Assembly: GCF_028767025.1 (NCBI RefSeq)
Contig: NZ_JAJQXX010000002.1
Location: 186,001-250,000 of the forward strand
Length of the DNA stretch: 64,000 bases
Source: Blautia sp. XA-2221
GTDB taxonomy: Bacteria > Bacillota > Clostridia > Lachnospirales > Lachnospiraceae
Direction: 5' to 3'
Below, piece by piece: positions 53,520 to 64,000 of the stretch. A program made the position numbers and the translations under genes. The notes beneath the pieces were generated by a model. It had not been told where the DNA came from, did not search any database, and saw only the letters and a program-made list of their open reading frames with translations. Position 1 is the stretch's first letter. The number at the start of each line of letters is the position of its first letter.

Positions 53520-53744
53520 ATGACAAGTTTAATCGCTATCGGAGCAGGTATTGCAGCTTTAACAGGTATTGGAGCAGGTATTGGTATTGGTCTGGCAACA
53601 TCCAAGGCAGTAGAGGCCATTGCAAGACAGCCTGAAGCAGAGAGTAAGATCAGCAAAAACCTTCTTCTCGGATGTGCCCTTGCCGAAGGTACTGCTATTT
53701 TTGGTTTTGTAGTAGGTCTTTTGATCGTTGTTATGCTTGGCTGA
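53520..53744 (+). CDS. atpE: ATP synthase F0 subunit c
   Basis: 74 residues from ATG 53520 (GGAGG upstream): two helices joined by the ARQPEA loop, ion-binding Glu in CALAEGTAIFGF. The Gln found in helix 1 of sodium-type rings (GxGQG) is Ile here (GIGIG), which favours proton coupling, although the Thr two residues after Glu is kept. Forms the rotor ring. Confidence 0.94.
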   Translation: MTSLIAIGAGIAALTGIGAGIGIGLATSKAVEAIARQPEAESKISKNLLLGCALAEGTAIFGFVVGLLIVVMLG

Positions 53745-53780
53745 TAAATTGTTACAAAAACAGAAAGGCAGGTACAGACG

Positions 53781-54281
53781 ATGATTCAAATTAATCTGAA
53801 TCTTGTCTTTACGATCATCAATCTGCTGGTTCTTTACATTCTTATGAAAAAATTTCTGTTTGGACCTGTGATCAGGATCATGGATCAGAGAAAAGAAATG
53901 ATAGAACAGCAGTTTGAGGAGGCAAAAAAGACAGAGGACAGAGCAAACCAGTTGCAGAAACAATATGAGAATGCTCTGAAATCAGCAAAAGAAGAATCCT
54001 ATCAGATTGTGGAACAGGCGAAACTGGAAGCCAAAGCTCAGGCAGAGCGTACTGCGGAGGAGGCCAGAGTTCAGGCGGATCAGTTGTTTGCCAAAGCTCA
54101 GGCAGATATTGCGTCTGAGCGTGAGTATGCCATGAGACAGATGCAGGGTGAGATCGGGAAGCTGGCAATGGAAGCCGCTGCAAAAATTGTAGGCAGCCAG
54201 GCCGGTGAGGAACAGGATCTTTCCATGTATGATCAATTTATAGAAAAAGCAGGTGATCCCGATGACAACGGCAGCTGTTAA
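53781..54281 (+). CDS. atpF: ATP synthase F0 subunit b
   Basis: 166 residues: one N-terminal membrane helix (about 6-27), then a long charged coiled coil with Ala-rich heptads. It forms the peripheral stalk linking F0 to delta. Overlaps atpH by 20 bp. Confidence 0.93.
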   Translation: MIQINLNLVFTIINLLVLYILMKKFLFGPVIRIMDQRKEMIEQQFEEAKKTEDRANQLQKQYENALKSAKEESYQIVEQAKLEAKAQAERTAEEARVQADQLFAKAQADIASEREYAMRQMQGEIGKLAMEAAAKIVGSQAGEEQDLSMYDQFIEKAGDPDDNGSC

Positions 54282-54765
54282 TTATGCAAAAGTTCTGTAT
54301 GGGATGCCTGTTTCCAGGACAACTGTTCAGGAAACGGAAAATCTTATTCAGGAAAATCCGGAACTTACAGAGTGCCTGGGAAACCCACTGGTATCGTTTG
54401 AGGCAAAAAGCCGGATCATAGACAGAACTATTCCTCAGGATATGAGGAGTTTTGTGAAGGTTGCCTGCAGATATCACAAAACAGATCTTTTAGAAGAAAT
54501 ATTTAATGAATATCAGGAGCTTTGCAGGAAAGATGCAGGTGTCCTGCAGGCAGTTCTGATCTGCGTGACACCGCCCGGAGATAAACAGCTGGAAGGAATC
54601 AGGAATTTTCTGTGCAGGGAATTTCAGGTACAGAAAGCAGAGATTCGGATAATTGAGGACAAAAGCCTGATCGGAGGATTTATACTTCAGGCAGGCGGTA
54701 AAGAATATGACTGGAGTCTGCGGGGACGCTACCGCAGGCTGGAACAGAAACTGACCCGGAGGTGA
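54262..54765 (+). CDS. atpH: ATP synthase F1 subunit delta
   Basis: 167 residues from ATG 54262 (AGGTGA upstream; GTG 54253 would overlap that site). Typical opening [12 protein letters not shown] and C-terminal [32 protein letters not shown]. Joins the b stalk to the alpha/beta head. Confidence 0.93.
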   Translation: MTTAAVNYAKVLYGMPVSRTTVQETENLIQENPELTECLGNPLVSFEAKSRIIDRTIPQDMRSFVKVACRYHKTDLLEEIFNEYQELCRKDAGVLQAVLICVTPPGDKQLEGIRNFLCREFQVQKAEIRIIEDKSLIGGFILQAGGKEYDWSLRGRYRRLEQKLTRR

Positions 54766-54770
54766 ACAGT

Positions 54771-56288
54771 TTGAGTACAATTAATCCAGATGAGATTATT
54801 TCAATTCTGAAAGAAGAAATAGAGAATTATGATGAGATCAGCAAAAACCAGGAGGTCGGTACTGTTATTTCTGTAGGTGACGGAATCGCCACAGTATATG
54901 GTATAGATCATGCCATGTACGGTGAGGTTGTGGTTTTTGAGAATGGTCTGAAAGGAATGGTTCAGGATATCCGCACAAACAGTATGGGATGCATTTTGTT
55001 TGGCAGTGATTCCGGAATCCGCGAGGGATCAAAAGTATCCAGAACCGGCAGACAGGCAGGTATTCCTGTTGGAAACGGATTTATAGGAAGGATCGTCAAT
55101 GCTCTTGGAGCTCCGGTAGACGGAAAGGGAGAGATCAAAGAGGAAGAGTATCGTCCTGTTGAATATCCTGCGCCGGGAATTATCGACCGTAAATCTGTAA
55201 CAGTTCCTCTTGAAACAGGAATCCTTTCGATCGATTCCATGTTTCCTATTGGACGCGGACAGCGTGAGCTGATCATTGGCGACAGACAGACAGGAAAAAC
55301 TTCTCTGGCTATTGATACGATTCTGAACCAGAAAGGAAAAGACGTTATCTGTATTTATGTGGCAGTTGGGCAGAAAGCATCCACTGTTGCAAAAGTTGTT
55401 TCCACTCTTGAAAAACACGGGGCAATGGAATACACAACAGTATTTTCTTCCACAGCAAGTGACTGTGCGCCTCTTCAGTATATTGTTCCCTATGCAGGAA
55501 CAGCTCTGGCGGAGTTCTTTATGTATCAGGGAAAAGATGTCCTGATCGTTTACGATGATCTTTCCAAGCATGCGGTTGCTTATCGTGCTCTGTCGCTTCT
55601 TCTGGAACGTTCTCCGGGTCGTGAGGCTTATCCGGGAGATGTATTTTATCTTCACTCCAGACTTCTGGAAAGATCCAGCCGTCTGAATGAAAAATCAGGA
55701 GGAGGATCCATTACTGCGCTTCCCATTATTGAGACACAGGCAGGAGATGTATCCGCATACATACCAACCAATGTAATCTCCATTACAGACGGACAGATTT
55801 TCCTGGAAAGCGACCTGTTTTTTGCAGGCATGCGTCCGGCTGTCAATGTAGGTCTTTCTGTATCCCGTGTAGGCGGAGCCGCTCAGACAAAAGCTATGAA
55901 AAAGGCATCGGGCAGTATTCGTATTGATCTGGCTCAGTACAGAGAAATGGAAGTATTTACTCAGTTCAGTTCCGATCTGGATGAGGCTACAAAGGCTCAG
56001 CTTACTTATGGAAGCTGCCTGATGGAACTTCTGAAACAGCCGCTTTGCAGTCCGCTGAAACTCCATGAGCAGGTGATTACCCTGTGGGCAGCCACTCATA
56101 AAGCTTTTGTGCATGTGGAGACAAAAAAGATCAAGCAGTATCAGAAAAAACTGCTGGAATACTTTGATAATGTTTATCCGGAAGTGGGAAGAGAGATCAA
56201 TGAGTCAAAACAGCTTTCTGATGAACTGGGAGAAAAAATCCTTCAGATTGCAGAGGAATTCAGAAGCCGTTCAGAAGCTGCAGAATAA
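54771..56288 (+). CDS. atpA: ATP synthase F1 subunit alpha
   Basis: 505 residues from TTG 54771, 6 nt after GGAGGTG; this gives the usual MSTINPDEI opening, whereas GTG 54762 lies in the ribosome site. P-loop [20 protein letters not shown], and [19 protein letters not shown] (catalytic Arg). Non-catalytic nucleotide-binding subunit of the hexamer. Confidence 0.95.
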   Translation: MSTINPDEIISILKEEIENYDEISKNQEVGTVISVGDGIATVYGIDHAMYGEVVVFENGLKGMVQDIRTNSMGCILFGSDSGIREGSKVSRTGRQAGIPVGNGFIGRIVNALGAPVDGKGEIKEEEYRPVEYPAPGIIDRKSVTVPLETGILSIDSMFPIGRGQRELIIGDRQTGKTSLAIDTILNQKGKDVICIYVAVGQKASTVAKVVSTLEKHGAMEYTTVFSSTASDCAPLQYIVPYAGTALAEFFMYQGKDVLIVYDDLSKHAVAYRALSLLLERSPGREAYPGDVFYLHSRLLERSSRLNEKSGGGSITALPIIETQAGDVSAYIPTNVISITDGQIFLESDLFFAGMRPAVNVGLSVSRVGGAAQTKAMKKASGSIRIDLAQYREMEVFTQFSSDLDEATKAQLTYGSCLMELLKQPLCSPLKLHEQVITLWAATHKAFVHVETKKIKQYQKKLLEYFDNVYPEVGREINESKQLSDELGEKILQIAEEFRSRSEAAE

Positions 56289-56307
56289 TTAAGAGCAGGA
56301 GGAACCT

Positions 56308-58595
<2,288 letters not shown>

Positions 58596-58607
58596 GGAGT
58601 GAAGCTT

Positions 58608-59015
58608 ATGGAAAGTACATTTGGCCTGGAAATCTATGCCAGTAACAAGCTGGCTTATGTCGGACGCGCCAGATCTCTGGTTGTGCCTGTAGAGGACGGA
58701 GAAAAGGCTTTTCTGGCTCATCATGCAAATGTGATCGCAGCAATTGTTCCCGGTGAGCTTCGTTATGAAGATGCTGACGGAAATAAGGTGGTTGCAGCAG
58801 TCAGCAATGGTTTTGTGGAAATGATCAATAACCGTGCAAAGCTGTTCTGTCTTTCTGTGGAAAGACCGGAAGAAATTGATATTCACAGAGCTCAGGAGGC
58901 AAAGGAGCGTGCAGAGGAGCAGCTTCGTCAGAAGCAGAGTATTCAGGAATACCACATGAATCAGCTGGCTCTGGCACGGGCAATGACAAGGCTTCGTGTA
59001 ACAAAAAAACTGTAA
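58608..59015 (+). CDS. atpC: ATP synthase F1 subunit epsilon
   Basis: 135 residues from ATG 58608 (AAGGAG upstream). N-terminal beta sandwich (LAHHANVIAAIVPGELRY) and C-terminal helical hairpin rich in Glu/Gln/Arg. Regulatory shaft subunit; last gene of the operon. Confidence 0.93.
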   Translation: MESTFGLEIYASNKLAYVGRARSLVVPVEDGEKAFLAHHANVIAAIVPGELRYEDADGNKVVAAVSNGFVEMINNRAKLFCLSVERPEEIDIHRAQEAKERAEEQLRQKQSIQEYHMNQLALARAMTRLRVTKKL

Positions 59016-59066
59016 TATATTATAGAAGAAATCGTTATAAACATAAAAATTTTATTTATAAAAAGA

Positions 59067-59113
59067 ACGGGAACCGTCCTGATGATCTGTTCAGGAACGG
59101 CTCCCGTTTTTTG
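59067..59113 (+). terminator. Terminator of the ATP synthase operon
   Basis: AACGGGA-CCGT-CCTGA pairs with TCAGG-ACGG-TCCCGTT, followed by T6. Confidence 0.88.
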
Positions 59114-59193
59114 GAAAAGTAAAGTTTATTTTACTTTTGATATGTTCAGATTTATCTTCACCAGTTATTGTGGATCTGATAAGACATTCAGAG

Positions 59194-59952
59194 TCAGTTT
59201 GCTTTTTCTGTTTCGGAAGAATTTTTCTCAGAAGTCTGAGCAGGTTCTGTCTGTTCCGGAACTGTCTGAGCACCGGATGCATCAGAAGATATTTCAGAAA
59301 CAGCGGCCTGTTCTGAAGATTCAGGTGTCAGCGTTTCGGTGGATGAAGCTTCTGCTGTTTTTTCCTGAGATTGCTGATAAGGACGATAAGGCTCCCAGTA
59401 GTGCTCTTCCTTCTGAGATGTTTTAGAATTTTTTTCGCTGTCAATCTCCTGTTTTTTGGCGTTAAGCATATGGATGCCCATAGCGATTATAGCAACTGCA
59501 ATGATAATAGACGGAATGTTATAAAACAGATTCATCAGAACATTTACCATACCATTGGGAAGCAGCCATATGATCAGTCCACTGATATTATCCCACAAAA
59601 TAGAAACGCCGAAGATGATCAGGATCACTGCGATCAGTTTGCGATATTTTTTTACAAAATAATCTGCATTTCCAATAAATTGGTCAATATGGAGAAGATA
59701 ACTGTCTTCCACTGCATAAAAATCATCTTCAGACATGGATTTCAGGTTGTGTACATGGAAAAAGCTGTAACACCACATAATAGGAAGAAACATGATAATA
59801 AAGCTAAGTGAAGTTAAAGTTGCCAGTCCTAAAGTCCCCCAGAACATAAGCATAATACTGATTCCCTGCTTAAAGAAGCCCATGTACATTTCTCCGGCTC
59901 CCGGGATCAGTGAGCAGATAAAAAGCAAAAGTCCCTTTTTTTGTTTTGTCAT
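59194..59952 (-). CDS. Membrane protein with acidic low-complexity tail, in sigma-factor operon
   Basis: 252 residues. N-terminal KKGLLLFICSLIPGAGEMYMGFFKQGI resembles TM2-like repeats (helix pair with PGAGEMYMG), followed by three more helices (about 40-65, 105-130, 140-163), then a 75-residue Ser/Thr/Glu/Gln-rich tail. The start overlaps the anti-sigma stop by 4 bp. Likely an envelope-stress target or sensor, by position only. Confidence 0.78.
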   Translation of the reverse strand: MTKQKKGLLLFICSLIPGAGEMYMGFFKQGISIMLMFWGTLGLATLTSLSFIIMFLPIMWCYSFFHVHNLKSMSEDDFYAVEDSYLLHIDQFIGNADYFVKKYRKLIAVILIIFGVSILWDNISGLIIWLLPNGMVNVLMNLFYNIPSIIIAVAIIAMGIHMLNAKKQEIDSEKNSKTSQKEEHYWEPYRPYQQSQEKTAEASSTETLTPESSEQAAVSEISSDASGAQTVPEQTEPAQTSEKNSSETEKAN

Positions 59953-60467
59953 TTTAAATCGCCTCCGTTTAAGATTTTATTTGAAAAATTTCGTATATAA
60001 CCAGTCAGTTTATCAGAGCTGCGTGAAAGCTCTGCAGAAATATTCTGTGACAGCCGTGAAAGTGTTTCCGGGTGAGCGCTGACTTCTGTGCGGATGGCAG
60101 ATTTGCCGGATTCCGGAATAGAAACTCCGGAAAAAGTGCTGAGATCCGCCTGCTGAATAACAAAAAGAAGAAAAAGAGCAGCGATCATGCCTGTTGCAGT
60201 GCGAAGTCCATAATAAAAAAGCTGCATTTTTCTGGATGTTGTGCGTACAGCCTTTGCCGCCTGAACATCCGGCGCGGCTGCACGGTTCAGAATCTGTTCT
60301 GCCAGATAGTCCGGAGCCGGCTGATCGGTATTTCGGATTTCTTCTTCAATCATCTGATCCAGACAGAAATCACACTGATCAAGATGCTCCAGAAACGCAA
60401 TCATTTCTTCCGTGCTTACTGTATTGCTGTCTGTAATCTTATTCAGAGATTTTTCCCTAACATGCAT
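59949..60467 (-). CDS. Anti-sigma factor with HxxxCxxC zinc-finger-like motif
   Basis: 172 residues from ATG 60467 (AAAGGAGAG upstream); 60491 would overlap the sigma gene. EMIAFLEHLDQCDFCLDQM carries HxxxCxxC, as in zf-HC2 anti-sigma factors; a membrane helix lies at about 95-113, then an extracytoplasmic helical domain. It probably holds the neighbouring sigma factor inactive at the membrane. Confidence 0.82.
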   Translation of the reverse strand: MHVREKSLNKITDSNTVSTEEMIAFLEHLDQCDFCLDQMIEEEIRNTDQPAPDYLAEQILNRAAAPDVQAAKAVRTTSRKMQLFYYGLRTATGMIAALFLLFVIQQADLSTFSGVSIPESGKSAIRTEVSAHPETLSRLSQNISAELSRSSDKLTGYIRNFSNKILNGGDLK

Positions 60468-60468
60468 A

Positions 60469-61053
60469 TCAGACTCTCCTTTCGTTGACATTTCCCGGCG
60501 GAACCAGGAGCTTTTTCAGCATTGCCCTTGCCCGGTAAAGCTGTGTCTGGATGGTTTTTGGATTTTTCTGAGTCTGCCGGGCGATTTCTGTAACAGTAAG
60601 CTGTTTACAGAAATGCGAAACAGCAACTTCTTTATAGGGGCTTTTGAGCTGCTGGCACAGGGTATATACCTGCCGGTCAGAATCTGTTTTCAGATACAGG
60701 GCCTCCGGAGTAGAGGATGTGTCCGGTATCTGAGAAAAATAAGTATCTTCTGTGGGAATACTGCGCCGCCCGGCTGCCTTCAGAAAATCCAGACACTTGC
60801 GTACAGCGATTTTGCTCAGCCATGCTTTTTCATAGGTGCCGTCGAAACGGGAAAGGTTTTTGTAAGCAGATAAAAATACTTCCTGGGTCAGATCTTCTGC
60901 ATCAAAAGGGTTTCCTACGGATTTCAGACAGATGGAGTAGATCAGATTCTGATACTGCTCCAGCAGATATTTCAAATATTCTTCCTGTGAAATACGATCA
61001 TCCCCCTTCCTGATGCTGCCTGGATAATGAACGGCAATGAAGCTTCCCGGCAT
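60469..61053 (-). CDS. ECF-type RNA polymerase sigma factor
   Basis: 194 residues; GGGAG 8 nt before ATG at 61053, although a shorter start is possible. Region 2 (QNLIYSICLKSVGNPFDAEDLTQEVFLSAYKNL) with DAEDLTQEVF, and region 4 (QLKSPYKEVAVSHFCKQLTVTEIARQTQKNPKTIQTQLYRARAML). Followed by its anti-sigma factor and a membrane protein, a three-gene stress operon. Confidence 0.92.
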   Translation of the reverse strand: MPGSFIAVHYPGSIRKGDDRISQEEYLKYLLEQYQNLIYSICLKSVGNPFDAEDLTQEVFLSAYKNLSRFDGTYEKAWLSKIAVRKCLDFLKAAGRRSIPTEDTYFSQIPDTSSTPEALYLKTDSDRQVYTLCQQLKSPYKEVAVSHFCKQLTVTEIARQTQKNPKTIQTQLYRARAMLKKLLVPPGNVNERRV

Positions 61054-61366
61054 TCTTTCTCCCGTTCATTATATTATAACGGAACAAAAAGAACAAAAAC
61101 TTCATAAAACCGGAAAGTTTTTAATAAAATGCTGTACAGAACACACAGTTTGACGAAAAATCCGTTTATTTTCATACACTGGACAGATTGTAAAGTGAGA
61201 AGAATATGTTATAATATTTGACTATAACAGGACAGGTTATGATATTCGGGCAGTGCTTCGGCAAAGGAGTGTATAGACAGAAATGAATGTGGCTGCTGTG
61301 AACGAGGTCAGCAGTAGCAGATCAGTGGAAAGATGAAGAACTGCAGTATTTATCAGGAAGGAAATT
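61054..61366. other. Divergent intergenic region between sigma factor and LacI genes
   Basis: 313 bases. It holds the LacI-gene promoter at 61188-61215 and a leader of about 145 nt. Near 61157, TTTGACGAAAAATCCG may belong to an ECF-type promoter, but I cannot set its -10. No gene seen. Confidence 0.45.
61188..61215 (+). promoter_or_regulatory. Promoter of the LacI-family gene
   Basis: TTGTAA, 16-bp spacer, TATAAT (61210-61215). Confidence 0.62.
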
Positions 61367-62368
61367 ATGGCAAGTATCAGAGATGTAGCACAAAAAGCAG
61401 GCGTAGGAGTCGGCACTGTGTCAAGAGTGATCAATGGCAGCGGGTATGTTGCAGAAGATACAAGAAAAAAAATCGAGTCAGCGATCCGTGAACTGGAATA
61501 TACCCCAAATGAGCTGGCAAGAAATCTTTTTAAAAACAGGACAGGCATTATAGGCGTTCTGGTTCCGGATCTGGATCATCCGTTTTTTTCCGCTTTTGCA
61601 AGGGAGACAGAGATTGCTCTTTATAAAGCAGGATATAAAGTGATGATCTGCAATACCATAGGAAGCAGCAACAGGGAACTGGATTATCTGAATATGCTGG
61701 ACCGGAATATGGTAGACGGGATCATAACCGGTTCCCATACCCTTCATGTGGAAGAATACTTAAAAAGAAAGAGAACGATCGTGTCTCTGGATCAGGATTT
61801 CGGACCGGAGATTCCCATGGTAGGTTCCGACCACATTTACGGAGGCCGGGCTGCCGCAGAGATTATCCTTAAAAACAAGTGCAGGAAAGTCCTTCATATT
61901 ACCGGAGTGGCGCCTAATGTTGCCGCCAATGACAGACATGCCATATTTGAGTCGATTCTTGCCGAACATGGAGTGGAAATAGTAGATCTGATGATGGAAT
62001 GGAACAAGTTTGACCATCAGGCATACTGGTATGCCGCAAGGGAAGCCATACGCAAGTGTGACGGAATAGACGGGGTGTTTGCAGCAGATCAGCCGGCTCT
62101 TTATTATATGCATCTTGCAATGGAGGCCGGAAGAAGAGTGCCGGAAGATCTGAAGGTAGTGGCTTATGATGGAATGGATATCACCAGGCTCTGTTATCCA
62201 CGGGTAACAAGTATTGATCAGAATATCCGTTTTCTGGCAGATACCTGCGCTTCTACAGTGATAAAACTTATTGATGGAAGTGAACGGGTTCCACACAAAC
62301 AGATCATGTCTGTTGAGGTTCACCAGGGGCAGACCACAAATCCAGTTGTCTTGGATGGGAACTTCTGA
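61367..62368 (+). CDS. LacI-family transcriptional regulator
   Basis: 333 residues. Helix-turn-helix ASIRDVAQKAGVGVGTVSRVINGSGYV plus hinge helix TPNELARNLF, then a type 1 periplasmic-binding sensor domain. Probably controls the sugar-binding protein operon downstream, whose leader holds two palindromes of the LacI-family operator type. Confidence 0.92.
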   Translation: MASIRDVAQKAGVGVGTVSRVINGSGYVAEDTRKKIESAIRELEYTPNELARNLFKNRTGIIGVLVPDLDHPFFSAFARETEIALYKAGYKVMICNTIGSSNRELDYLNMLDRNMVDGIITGSHTLHVEEYLKRKRTIVSLDQDFGPEIPMVGSDHIYGGRAAAEIILKNKCRKVLHITGVAPNVAANDRHAIFESILAEHGVEIVDLMMEWNKFDHQAYWYAAREAIRKCDGIDGVFAADQPALYYMHLAMEAGRRVPEDLKVVAYDGMDITRLCYPRVTSIDQNIRFLADTCASTVIKLIDGSERVPHKQIMSVEVHQGQTTNPVVLDGNF

Positions 62369-62454
62369 TTGTGCAATACATACAAAAAAAGAACGGTAAA
62401 ACTGTAAAAACAGACGGAAATGTTATTTTGAATATGATTTTTAGATAAAACCTA

Positions 62455-62568
62455 TTGACAAATAAGTCAGTAGGTTTTATTATTAAGGCACAATATGGAA
62501 CGGGTTCCACAGAGAGCGCAAATAAATTTATAAGAGAGCGCAGACTGTGATATATGGAACAGGTTCCC
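62455..62568 (+). promoter_or_regulatory. Promoter and two LacI-type operators before the sugar-binding gene
   Basis: TTGACA (62455-62460), 17 bp, TATTAT (62478-62483). Operators TGGAACGGGTTCCA (62496-62509) and TGGAACAGGTTCCC (62555-62568), 59 bp apart, both downstream of the -10, so a bound dimer pair would block transcription or loop DNA. AGAGAGCGCA is also repeated between them. Confidence 0.8.
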
Positions 62569-62615
62569 TGCTTTCCAGGCGCGCGGAAAGAACTCAGATT
62601 AAGGAGGAAGAGAAC

Positions 62616-63929
62616 ATGAAAAAAGCAATCAGTATGGCAATGGCAGCAGCGCTTGCTCTTTCAGCAGGAGCAACGACAGTACCGGTAATGGCAGATGATG
62701 TGACAGAGCTTACCATCTGGAGCCCCACAGATACAGAAGCGATCGAAGCATGGTGGGAAGAAAAGCTTGCAGAATGGAATAAAGAAAACCCGGATATCCA
62801 GGTGAAACGTGAAGCGATTGACCGTTCTGACTCATATGCCTATGATAACAAAATTGCCACTGCTCAGACATCCAATGATCTCCCGGATATTTTTTATGTG
62901 GATGGCCCTCAGGTATCCTATTATGCAGCCAATGGTCTGACTGTTCCTCTTGACGATTACTTTACAGAAGAAGATCAGAAGGACTTTGTGGATTCAGCAA
63001 TCACACAGAACACATACGATGGTCATCTGTATGCTATTGGCGCAACAGAGTCATCCGTGGTATTTTATTACAATAAAGACTACCTGAAAGAATGCGGAGT
63101 GGATGTAGAGGATCTTGATTCCCGCACAATTGATAATCCGATCACCTGGTCTGAACTTGCAGAAATTGCAGAAAAATGTACCACAGAGGATTATGTAGGC
63201 ACTCATATTATTATGGATCACGGCGAGGGACTTCCTTATGCACTGGAGCCAATGTATCTTTCTGCAGGAAAAGATTATATCAGTGAGGACGGTACAGAAG
63301 CTGACGGTTATGTAAACAGTGAAGAAGCTGTAAAAACTACCTCTTTCCTGGCTGATCTGATCGCAAAAGGCTATGCAAATGTTGAGCCGATCAAGGATGA
63401 ATTTTTAAACGGAGCCTGCGCAACCATGATTGGCGGTTCCTGGGATACAGCTGTTCTGGAGGAAAGTGCAGAGTTTGACTGGGGCGTAACTTACTATCCG
63501 GTCAATGATGATACAAAGGAAGCTGTTTCTCCCTGCGGCGACTGGGCGGCAGCAGTAAGCAAGGATTGTGAAAATCCGGAAGCAGCAGGTAAATTCCTTC
63601 AGTGGCTGATGAATACAGACAATGTTGCTTCTTATGCGGCGGCTATTGCAAAACCTGCAACCCGTATTTCTGCTTATGACACAGAGGAAATGGCAGAATA
63701 CAAAGAAGGCGTTCGCGCAGTATTTAAAGAGCAGCTTGAAAACACAGCAGTTCCGCGTCCGAGAACTCCTTCCTATGCAACTTTCTCATCTGCATATGCA
63801 GAAGCAATGACAAATATTTTCTCTGATGCATCCAGTAATGAGGAAGTGGATGAGGATTATATCCAGTCCGAGCTTGACACAGCAGCAGAAACATTTACAG
63901 ACGATTATGAAACCTATTATGCAGAATAA
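62616..63929 (+). CDS. ABC transporter extracellular sugar-binding protein (family 1) without lipobox
   Basis: 437 residues from ATG 62616 (AGGAGG upstream). Signal peptide KKAISMAMAAALALSAGATT to VMA-DDV with a signal-peptidase-I-type AxA-like site and no Cys. The mature part is a MalE-like type 1 solute-binding protein (LTIWSPTDTEAIEAWWEEKL, NDLPDIFYVDGPQ, GATESSVVFYYNKDYL, FLNGACATMIGGSWD). Likely binds an oligosaccharide for import; permease genes are expected just downstream. Controlled by the LacI protein. Confidence 0.88.
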   Translation: MKKAISMAMAAALALSAGATTVPVMADDVTELTIWSPTDTEAIEAWWEEKLAEWNKENPDIQVKREAIDRSDSYAYDNKIATAQTSNDLPDIFYVDGPQVSYYAANGLTVPLDDYFTEEDQKDFVDSAITQNTYDGHLYAIGATESSVVFYYNKDYLKECGVDVEDLDSRTIDNPITWSELAEIAEKCTTEDYVGTHIIMDHGEGLPYALEPMYLSAGKDYISEDGTEADGYVNSEEAVKTTSFLADLIAKGYANVEPIKDEFLNGACATMIGGSWDTAVLEESAEFDWGVTYYPVNDDTKEAVSPCGDWAAAVSKDCENPEAAGKFLQWLMNTDNVASYAAAIAKPATRISAYDTEEMAEYKEGVRAVFKEQLENTAVPRPRTPSYATFSSAYAEAMTNIFSDASSNEEVDEDYIQSELDTAAETFTDDYETYYAE

Positions 63930-63950
63930 AGACTGAGAAATTTACGGGAT

Positions 63951-63974
63951 AGCCGCATCGCCTGGCGGTGCGGC
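63951..63974 (+). terminator. Hairpin after the sugar-binding gene
   Basis: AGCCGCA and TGCGGCT with inner CGCC/GGCG around a short loop, followed by GTTTCT. Partial termination here would give more binding protein than permease. Confidence 0.65.
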
Positions 63975-64000
63975 TGTTTCTGACCTCTCAGTTTCTTTTA

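Overview
The window reads as chromosome of a low-to-mid GC anaerobic Firmicute of the family Lachnospiraceae, most like Blautia or a close relative. This is inferred from AGGAGG-type ribosome sites, frequent TTG starts, protein sequence character (class B sortase pilus, YbhJ-type hydratase, FctA-like pilins, LacI/solute-binding protein pairs) and MobV-type integrative elements. No rRNA, tRNA or CRISPR array was seen.

Layout. 1-3865: 3' part of a sortase-assembled pilus operon (tip protein, SipA-like signal-peptidase homologue without catalytic residues, FctA-like major pilin, class B sortase, small FctA-like anchor protein), in the order of the streptococcal FCT-3 T-antigen locus. 4130-6459: phoU and a PhoR-like kinase. 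6620-8402 (minus): YitT-family membrane protein and an RNA methyltransferase. 8723-22047: core metabolism and envelope genes (aminotransferase, L,D-transpeptidase-fold protein with a destroyed active site, ddl, murF, pgi, 2-hydroxyacid dehydrogenase, acyltransferase, YbhJ-like hydratase). 22048-23570: about 1.5 kb without genes, holding a strong promoter and a strong hairpin 1 kb apart, a candidate large noncoding RNA. 23571-26985: RluA pseudouridine synthase, an orphan sugar-binding protein, a 131-133 bp tandem repeat with a conserved hairpin, and a small unknown protein. 27097-28389: guaA with a truncated, cysteine-less glutaminase domain.

28378-44701 is the most interesting part: two complete integrative mobilizable elements and a decayed third sit head to tail at the 3' end of guaA. 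Four related core sites (28378, 35922, 43041, 44690) bound them. Each element has paired 7-bp arm repeats in 11-bp phase at fixed distances from the cores (+70/71 on the left; -121 and -110 on the right of the two intact elements), with a different arm sequence in each element. Both intact elements carry a divergent XRE regulator, a small excisionase-like protein, a Tn916-type tyrosine integrase, a ribbon-helix-helix protein, a RecA-fold helicase, a 77-residue protein, an oriT-like block with a covarying hairpin and a MobV relaxase, then different cargo. Palindromes found in each regulator's own control region recur near the element ends. The likely original guaA terminator lies just beyond the last core, at 44730.

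45097-52607: small housekeeping genes (GNAT, YgjP-like protease, lysophospholipase-like hydrolase, DUF1294, SGNH hydrolase, YfcE-like phosphodiesterase, WYL regulator, birA) with dispersed and tandem noncoding repeats. 52767-59015: complete F-type ATP synthase operon atpBEFHAGDC. 59194-61053 (minus): ECF sigma factor, zinc-finger-like anti-sigma factor and a membrane protein. 61367-63929: LacI regulator and a sugar-binding protein behind two GGAACnGGTTCC operators; the transporter permeases presumably follow beyond the window.
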